Below the pieces are notes generated by a model. The model did no database searches. It was given only the letters and a program-made list of their open reading frames with translations, and was not told the origin of the DNA. A DNA stretch of 64,000 nt from Polaribacter sp. Hel1_33_78 (GTDB taxonomy: Bacteria > Bacteroidota > Bacteroidia > Flavobacteriales > Flavobacteriaceae). The DNA is taken from positions 248,001-312,000 of the forward strand of contig NZ_LT629794.1 in assembly GCF_900106075.1 (NCBI RefSeq), written 5' to 3'. The position numbers and the translations under genes were made by a program. Each line of letters begins with the position of its first letter. The stretch's first letter is position 1. Shown here piece after piece: positions 63,822 through 64,000 of the stretch.

Positions 63822-64000
63822 ATGAGTGATGCTATTAAACATGAATGTGGAATTGCGCTGGTTAGATTAAAAAAACCATTACAATTCTATAAAGATAAAT
63901 ACGGTTCCGCTTTTTACGGAATTAATAAAATGTATTTATTGATGGAGAAACAGCACAATCGTGGACAAGATGGAGCTGGTTTTGCAAGTGTAAAATTTAA
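63822..64000 (+). CDS. purF: Amidophosphoribosyltransferase, N-terminal part (3' end outside window)
   Basis: The ATG at 63822 opens a frame to the end of the window (59 residues). It starts MSDAIKHECGIALVRLKKP and continues with KQHNRGQDGAGFASVKF. This is the class II glutamine amidotransferase N-terminus of PurF: Cys9 in ECGIA is the N-terminal nucleophile after an 8-residue propeptide, and the RGQDGAG motif binds glutamine. It catalyses the first step of purine synthesis. Confidence 0.92.
   Translation, partial: MSDAIKHECGIALVRLKKPLQFYKDKYGSAFYGINKMYLLMEKQHNRGQDGAGFASVKF

Overview
The window comes from a low-GC, marine-type Flavobacteriaceae chromosome, most like Polaribacter and relatives. 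The evidence is its composition, a complete Bacteroidetes Bat/MoxR operon, DUF3078, DUF2480, DUF4202 and DUF6503 family proteins, TonB receptor and SUF-type genes, the near absence of Shine-Dalgarno sequences, and many TAnnTTTG -7 promoter boxes just upstream of genes. No rRNA, tRNA, CRISPR array, prophage or insertion sequence was seen. Gene assignments rest on motifs and recalled family knowledge; no database search was run.

Layout. 1-11050 is mixed: the 3' end of a GH3 beta-glucosidase, a two-subunit molybdenum hydroxylase (isoquinoline 1-oxidoreductase type), a histone-deacetylase-like enzyme, metG, an LD-carboxypeptidase, a YraN protein, a thioredoxin-fold protein, an SDR enzyme and CvpA. 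11072-16707 holds two SulP anion transporter plus beta-carbonic anhydrase modules, probably for bicarbonate uptake and hydration. 16791-25444 is the Bat operon on the minus strand (moxR, DUF58, a membrane protein, batA, batB, batC, batD, batE). 25519-26683 is a decayed TonB-dependent receptor. 26790-30199 has an LpxH-type hydrolase, a C-terminal processing protease, a dCMP deaminase and a HupE/UreJ membrane protein.

30374-48576 is the main accessory block, a complete nitrate assimilation island on the plus strand. It contains nirB, nirD, a DUF4202 gene, a NarX/PilJ-like sensor kinase and a NarL-type regulator. A 1174-residue nitrate reductase follows, carrying its own FAD/NAD and BFD electron-entry domains. 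Next come a rubredoxin fused to a siroheme-less nitrite/sulfite-reductase-like scaffold, an FNR-type regulator with four candidate cluster cysteines, an NrtABCD-type ABC transporter and an outer-membrane porin. Nitrate would cross the outer membrane by the porin, be bound and imported by the ABC system, be reduced to nitrite by the fused reductase and to ammonium by NirBD. Near-identical dyads, AAGTA-N4-TACTT, lie upstream of nirB, the nitrate reductase and nrtA. They have the 5-4-5 layout of FNR sites, and I propose they are operators for the local FNR-like protein.

48647-64000 returns to housekeeping genes: rsmI, a cupin, aspS, a ClC-type transporter whose gating glutamate is glutamine, a glycerophosphodiester phosphodiesterase with an odd 5' end, hflX, a CNNM/HlyC-type protein, a SUF-linked operon, a PfkB kinase and the start of purF. 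Upstream of hflX, a promoter with correct -33/-7 spacing and a strong intrinsic terminator bracket about 105 nt without a gene, which looks like a free-standing small RNA.
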